Shown here piece after piece: positions 60,136 to 64,000 of a stretch of DNA of 64,000 bases. The DNA comes from Chlorobaculum sp. MV4-Y. Its GTDB lineage: Bacteria > Bacteroidota > Chlorobiia > Chlorobiales > Chlorobiaceae. The first letter of the stretch is position 1. The number at the start of each line of letters is the position of its first letter. The position numbers and the translations under genes were made by a program. The stretch lies in NCBI RefSeq assembly GCF_025244685.1, contig NZ_CP104202.1, positions 1,430,359 through 1,494,358 of the forward strand. Direction: 5' to 3'. The notes beneath the pieces are model-generated. The model saw nothing but the letters and a program-made list of their open reading frames with translations. It made no database searches and had not been told where the DNA came from.

Positions 60136-61050
60136 ATGCCGGAACGCGAAGAGCCGTGGCGCGACGCGCTCGAAACCTTCCTGAACTACCTGACTCTCGA
60201 ACGCAACTTTTCGGGCAACACGCGGGCCTCATACCTGAACGATCTCGAACGCTACCTCGCCTGGCTGCACGAAGGCGGCGTCAAACCCGAAAAGGCCGTG
60301 CCCGGCGACATCCGCAAATTCATCGCAGAATTGCACGAGATCGGTCTCGAAGCGAGTTCGGTCGCCCGCAACATTTCGGCCATCCGCTCTTTCCACAAAT
60401 TCTTGCTCACCGAGCGGCTCGCCGAGATGAACCCCGCCGAGAACATCCACCAGCCGAAACTTGCTCGTTACCTCCCATCAGTGCTGACCGTCGAGGAGAT
60501 GGTGACGCTGCTCGATGCCCCGCTCAAGCGGCATCCGACCGGCACCTTCATGCTGCGCGACAAGGCGATGCTTGAATTTCTCTACGCCACAGGAGTCCGG
60601 GTCAGCGAGCTGCTGGGCCTCAGCCGGCTGAATCTGCACATGGATGACGGCTTTGTGCGGGTCTTCGGCAAAGGCTCGAAAGAGCGGCTTGTGCCAGTCG
60701 GCCAGACGGCCATTTCGTGGATGAAGCGCTACCTCGACGAGCTGCGCCCCGGCATGACGAGCGCCGCGTCCTGCGACACCATCTTTCTGAACTCGCGCGG
60801 CGGCAAGCTTTCGCGCATGGCTGCATGGAACATCGTGCGTGAGCACGCGATCATCGCGGGCATTGAAAAGCCGATCAGCCCGCACACCTTCCGCCACTCC
60901 TTCGCCACACACCTGCTCGAAGGGGGCGCTGACCTTCGCGTCGTGCAGGAGATGCTCGGCCACAGCTCCATCATCGCCACCCAGATCTACACCCACATCG
61001 ACCGCTCGTTTATAAAGGAAGTGCACAAAACCTTTCACCCGCGAGGATAA
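60136..61050 (+). CDS. xerD: tyrosine recombinase XerD-type
   Basis: A 304-residue site-specific recombinase that resolves chromosome dimers at dif. The N-terminal SAM-like domain reads FLNYLTLERNFSGNTRASYLNDLERYLAWL. The catalytic domain has R155 in ATGVRVSELLGL, HTFRHSFATHLLEGGADLRVVQEMLGHSSI with the conserved histidines and arginine, and the nucleophile Y285 in QIYTHID. XerC and XerD are hard to tell apart by sequence alone; XerD is a preference. No dif site was recognised nearby. Confidence 0.9.
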   Translation: MPEREEPWRDALETFLNYLTLERNFSGNTRASYLNDLERYLAWLHEGGVKPEKAVPGDIRKFIAELHEIGLEASSVARNISAIRSFHKFLLTERLAEMNPAENIHQPKLARYLPSVLTVEEMVTLLDAPLKRHPTGTFMLRDKAMLEFLYATGVRVSELLGLSRLNLHMDDGFVRVFGKGSKERLVPVGQTAISWMKRYLDELRPGMTSAASCDTIFLNSRGGKLSRMAAWNIVREHAIIAGIEKPISPHTFRHSFATHLLEGGADLRVVQEMLGHSSIIATQIYTHIDRSFIKEVHKTFHPRG

Positions 61051-61053
61051 AAA

Positions 61054-61087
61054 CAATTGATAATGGATAGTTGATAATTGATAATTC
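61054..61087. repeat. dispersed AATTGATAATTGAT-type repeat
   Basis: CAATTGATAATGGATAGTTG followed by ATAATTGATAATTC, directly after the xerD stop. Related copies lie after cysK (4527-4546) and after the PEBP gene (63274-63299). All three sit immediately beyond stop codons. Confidence 0.5.
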
Positions 61088-61120
61088 AGGAGCCTGGTGC
61101 TCTTCATTCATCATTTTTCA

Positions 61121-62518
61121 TTATCCTTTCATCACGCCTACCGGCACCAGCTTTGCCACCTTTTTTGCGATGCCTGCCGACACCACCGTGCCAACCACTT
61201 CCCCGATGTCCTTGTAGGCGGCGGGCGCTTCTTCGGCGAGGCCCTGCATTGAACCGGCCTGCACGGAGACGCCTATCGCTTCGAGTTCCTGCCTGAGCTG
61301 GCTGCCCTGCACCATGTGTTTGGCTTTCGTCCGTGACATGCGGCGGCCTGCACCGTGGCACGACGACCCAAAGCTTTCGCGCATTGAGCCAGGCGCACCT
61401 TCCAGCACGAACGAGGCAGTACCCATGCTGCCGGGAATGATCACCGGCTGGCCTGAGAAGGCGCGGGTTGCGCCCTTACGGTGCACAAGGAGCTGACGGC
61501 GCTGGCCGTCGATTTCGTGCGTTTCGATCTTTGCGATGTTGTGCGCTATATCGTAGACCACTCGCAAGGGATCGCCGCCCATCACGCTTTTCCACGCCTG
61601 ACGAATCTCCCAGGTGATGAGCTGGCGGTTGGCCCACGCGAAGTTCGCGCCCGCCGACATGGCACTGAAGTACTCTTTCCCCTCCGACGAATGGAACGGC
61701 ACGCAACAGAGCTCGCGGTCGGGCACGGTGATGCCGTAGGCTTGCATGGCACGGTTCATGACGCGGATGTAGTCGGTGGCGATCTGGTGGCCGAGGCCGC
61801 GCGAACCGGTGTGGAGCTGGATGACGATCTGCCCCTCGAACAGTCCCATGCGCCCGGCGGCCTCCTGATCGAAAATGGCATCGATCCGCTCGATCTCGAC
61901 GAAATGGTTGCCAGCGCCGAGTGTGCCGAGCTGATCGCATCCCCGCTGCTTCGCGTGCTGCGATACTTTCGATGAATCGGCAACATCGAGTACACCGCCG
62001 GACTCAATATGAACGAGGTCTTCCGGCTCTCCGTATCCAAACTCCACCATGCGGGGCGCACCGCCACGAAGTATCTGGTCGAGCTGTTTTAATGAAAAGG
62101 TGAGCCGGTTACCATGCCCGACGCCGGAGGGTACCTGTCGGTAAATCTCCTTTGCCAGATCGGGAATCTTCTCCCGGACGCTCTCAATGGATGATCTGGT
62201 CGCCAGCAGGCGCACGCCGCAGTTGATGTCGTAGCCGATGCCGCCGGGAGAGATGACGCCTGCGTCAAGGTCGAATGCTGCCACGCCGCCAATCGGGAAG
62301 CCGTAGCCCTCATGAATGTCGGGCATCGCCAGAGCAAAACCGACAATACCCGGCAGCGTGGCGACGTTGACGAGCTGCTCCAGCGAGCGGTCGGAGAGAA
62401 TCTGCTCCAGCATCGCCGCCGAGGCGTAAAACCGCGCGGGAACCCGCATGTCGCTGCGGTACGAGCGGGGGATCTCCCACAACCCGCAGGAAATCTGCCT
62501 GATCGATGACCGCTTCAT
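61121..62518 (-). CDS. rtcB: RNA-splicing ligase RtcB
   Basis: Joins RNA 2',3'-cyclic phosphate (or 3'-phosphate) ends to 5'-OH using GTP and Mn, as in RNA repair or tRNA splicing. The 465-residue protein shows MPDIHEGYGFPIGGVAAFD, GGIGYDINCGVRLL, GTLGAGNHFVEIERID, LHTGSRGLGHQI, and the guanylylated histidine in GSSCHGAGRRMSR (H388 in this numbering). Start 62518 (MKRSSIRQIS) is preferred over longer readings because GGAGGCGAG precedes it. No rtcA or archease gene lies beside it. Confidence 0.93.
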   Translation of the reverse strand: MKRSSIRQISCGLWEIPRSYRSDMRVPARFYASAAMLEQILSDRSLEQLVNVATLPGIVGFALAMPDIHEGYGFPIGGVAAFDLDAGVISPGGIGYDINCGVRLLATRSSIESVREKIPDLAKEIYRQVPSGVGHGNRLTFSLKQLDQILRGGAPRMVEFGYGEPEDLVHIESGGVLDVADSSKVSQHAKQRGCDQLGTLGAGNHFVEIERIDAIFDQEAAGRMGLFEGQIVIQLHTGSRGLGHQIATDYIRVMNRAMQAYGITVPDRELCCVPFHSSEGKEYFSAMSAGANFAWANRQLITWEIRQAWKSVMGGDPLRVVYDIAHNIAKIETHEIDGQRRQLLVHRKGATRAFSGQPVIIPGSMGTASFVLEGAPGSMRESFGSSCHGAGRRMSRTKAKHMVQGSQLRQELEAIGVSVQAGSMQGLAEEAPAAYKDIGEVVGTVVSAGIAKKVAKLVPVGVMKG

Positions 62519-62629
62519 CTCGCCTCCGTTGGTTTCATTCATCGTTCTCACCGGGGAAAACAGAGAACCAATCGCCGCGGGTAAGCGTTCCAGCGGAACA
62601 TCCCTGAAACACCTCAACCGCTCGTTATC

Positions 62630-63208
62630 ATGAACCCTTCACGATTAATCCGGAGCACGCTTGCCACGCTTTTGACGCTGCTGTTGCTCATGCCATCCAT
62701 GCTCAGCGCTGGCCAGAAAGGAGAAGCCATGACCTTTGAACTCACCTCTGTGGCATTCCGAAACATGGGCGCAATCCCGACGCTTTACACCTGCGAAGGC
62801 AAAAACATCTCGCCGCAGCTCTCATGGAAAAACCTGCCGAAAGGCACGAAAAGCCTCGTGCTCATCGTGGACGATCCCGACGCACCCGACCCGGCAGCCC
62901 CGAAATTCACCTGGGTGCACTGGGTTTTGTACAACATTCCGCCGGAAACAACGGAGCTCGCCGAAGGAGCCGGGAACCAACCCGCCGAAGCTGGAATGCT
63001 GGAAGGGTTCAGCAGCTGGAACCGAGGAGGCTACGGCGGGCCCTGCCCGCCCGTCGGCACGCACCGCTACTTTTTCAAACTCTACGCGCTCGACACCGTC
63101 ATTGACGACCTGCTCTCCCCGCTCAAAGCCGACGTCGAAGCTGCGATGAAGGGGCACATCCTCGGAGAAGCCATGCTAATTGGCACATACAAAAAGGAGG
63201 GAAATTGA
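62630..63208 (+). CDS. YbhB/YbcL (PEBP) family protein, exported
   Basis: A 192-residue protein of the phosphatidylethanolamine-binding/Raf-kinase-inhibitor-like family. A signal peptide (LATLLTLLLLMPSMLSAGQ) is followed by ELTSVAFRNMGAIPTLYTCEGKNISPQLSW, the D-P-D-A-P ligand loop, FTWVHWVLYNIPP, and GYGGPCPPVGTHRYFFKLYALD. It would be periplasmic. The ligand is unknown. The gene is divergent from rtcB and ends just before a dispersed repeat. Confidence 0.9.
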   Translation: MNPSRLIRSTLATLLTLLLLMPSMLSAGQKGEAMTFELTSVAFRNMGAIPTLYTCEGKNISPQLSWKNLPKGTKSLVLIVDDPDAPDPAAPKFTWVHWVLYNIPPETTELAEGAGNQPAEAGMLEGFSSWNRGGYGGPCPPVGTHRYFFKLYALDTVIDDLLSPLKADVEAAMKGHILGEAMLIGTYKKEGN

Positions 63209-63273
63209 GTTGAGAATTGATGGGGGCATCTCAGCCTGTCGGGACACCCCTGCAAAGCCTGAGCAAATGAACT

Positions 63274-63299
63274 GTCAATTATCAACTATCAATTGTCAG
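63274..63299. repeat. dispersed AATTGATAGTTGATAATTGA repeat, inverted copy
   Basis: GTCAATTATCAACTATCAAT followed by TGTCAG; its reverse complement shares GATAGTTGATAATTGA with the copy behind xerD. It lies between the PEBP gene and the DUF2721 gene. Confidence 0.5.
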
Positions 63300-63766
63300 C
63301 TCCTCTTCCTGTGCCCCTCGAACTCGATGCGCAACGCTGAAAGCGTAAGGTTCACGTCGAGCAGGAAGAGCACGAGCGAGCCGATCAGGCTGAGCATACT
63401 GATGATGAACACCGTCGAAACCAGCAGCGGCAAATCGAAGTGAAACAGGCTGGTGAGAAAGAGCAGAATGATGAGCGTGGCCGCGCCGAGACAGCTTGCC
63501 ACCGCCAGCATGATGGCGTTGCGCACGTAGTGAGCGCGCCGCCAGAGCACGTCGATCTCGCGGTCGATGCGGGTGCGATCAACGCCGAAAAGCTTGTCGC
63601 CCTCCTCAAGCAGCTCCCGCGAGCGGTCGATGACTCTCGACAGGCGGTTGGTCATGGTGAGAAGCAATAGGCCAAGTCCTGAAATAAGGATGACCGGGCC
63701 GATGGCCGTCTGGAGCACCGGCACGAGTTCTTTGATAGTGGTAATCGTCATGTGTGTTTTTAACAT
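63296..63766 (-). CDS. DUF2721 membrane protein
   Basis: A 156-residue protein with three hydrophobic spans: near 18-38 (VLQTAIGPVILISGLGLLLLTM), 85-110 (NAIMLAVASCLGAATLIILLFLTSL) and 112-140 (LLVSTVFIISMLSLIGSLVLFLLD). Between the first two lies the conserved NRLSRVIDRSREL and FGVDRTRIDREIDVLWRRA. Function is unknown. The ATG overlaps the stop of the upstream metallo-hydrolase as TAATG, so translation is coupled. Confidence 0.85.
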   Translation of the reverse strand: MLKTHMTITTIKELVPVLQTAIGPVILISGLGLLLLTMTNRLSRVIDRSRELLEEGDKLFGVDRTRIDREIDVLWRRAHYVRNAIMLAVASCLGAATLIILLFLTSLFHFDLPLLVSTVFIISMLSLIGSLVLFLLDVNLTLSALRIEFEGHRKRS

Positions 63767-64000
63767 TATTCAGATTCAGCCCGGTGCAGCTGGTTCGAGG
63801 CAAGATCGAGCCGGTCACCGGGTTTGGGAATGAGCGCAGCGGCGGCAATCTCATCGCGCAGAAAGCCTTTGAAAGACTCCTTCACACTCTCCTCGCCATG
63901 CACGATCATCACCTGTGAAGAACCGTCCCGACTCTTCAGCCAGTGCAGCAGATCGCTGCGGTCACCATGAGCCGACAGGCCGCCAATGGTGTGGAGTTGC
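63766..64000 (-). CDS. beta-CASP metallo-beta-lactamase-fold hydrolase, C-terminal part
   Basis: Only the C-terminal 78 residues lie in the window; the rest is beyond the right edge. The segment LHTIGGLSAHGDRSDLLHWL is the conserved RNA-processing beta-CASP/RMMBL motif, followed by VMIVHGEESVKESFKGFL with the histidine of the metal site and the end GDRLDLASNQLHRAESE. Members of the family are RNases or exonucleases. It is followed by the DUF2721 gene with a TAATG overlap. Confidence 0.8.
   Translation of the reverse strand, partial: QLHTIGGLSAHGDRSDLLHWLKSRDGSSQVMIVHGEESVKESFKGFLRDEIAAAALIPKPGDRLDLASNQLHRAESE

Overview
The window is about 58% GC by eye and reads as a chromosomal segment of a green sulfur bacterium (Chlorobiaceae), most likely a Chlorobaculum close to, but not identical with, C. 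tepidum. The support is specific. Two tandem adrenodoxin-like [2Fe-2S] proteins match chlorosome envelope proteins CsmX and CsmJ, followed by alanine dehydrogenase and a CrtH-type carotenoid isomerase. The tmRNA encodes the tag ADDYSYAMAA, which I associate with C. tepidum. A 244-residue SDR matches my memory of the C. tepidum sepiapterin reductase. These identifications come from recall of the families, not from a search.

Layout. 1-2.1 kb: the edge of an IS3-family element with a slippery A9, a small unknown gene, and a lipoprotein gene interrupted by an in-frame TGA. 2.2-7.5 kb: tRNA-Cys, a cystathionine-type PLP enzyme, cysK and a thiSGHF operon. 7.5-9.25 kb: an AT-rich accessory patch holding a DUF4238 gene and an orphan XRE antitoxin, each frameshifted in an A7 run. 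9.25-14.4 kb: recQ, mutT, two unknown genes, ssrA, yqgE and bcp. 14.6-20 kb: a zinc-ribbon Nudix gene, then a minus-strand run of oppD-like ATPase, phoB, phoR and mscS. 20.1-20.65 kb: a decayed membrane-protein gene. 21-28.8 kb: mfd, csmX, csmJ, ald and crtH. 29-33.2 kb: an ECF sigma factor with zinc anti-sigma factor, an ArsR regulator, hsp20 behind a sigma-54-like promoter, and dnaK. 33.3-42 kb: a minus-strand tolQ-tolR-tolA-tolB-pal-pal-cpoB cell-envelope cluster preceded by a fused phytol kinase/phytyl-phosphate kinase-like gene.

42-52.1 kb: a complete branched-chain amino acid block, ilvD-ilvB-ilvN-ilvC-leuB, then leuC-leuD-cimA. Upstream of ilvD is a candidate transcription attenuator: a leader frame whose last 21 sense codons include 12 Leu/Ile/Val codons, with all five valines encoded by GTA, followed by mutually exclusive antiterminator and terminator pairings. 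cimA provides 2-ketobutyrate from pyruvate for isoleucine.

52.2-64 kb: radC, a cold-shock protein, sepiapterin reductase, yqeY, serS, a metY-metX operon behind a SAM-I riboswitch, rsmB, xerD, rtcB, a PEBP-family protein, DUF2721 and the tail of a beta-CASP metallo-hydrolase.

The best candidates for something undescribed are the ilv attenuator, the sigma-54-like hsp20 control region with TGTC/GACA dyads, the VTE5-VTE6-type fusion, and the recurring one-base shortening of homopolymers in the accessory genes, which may instead be an assembly artefact. No CRISPR array, prophage, rRNA operon or obvious defence locus was seen.
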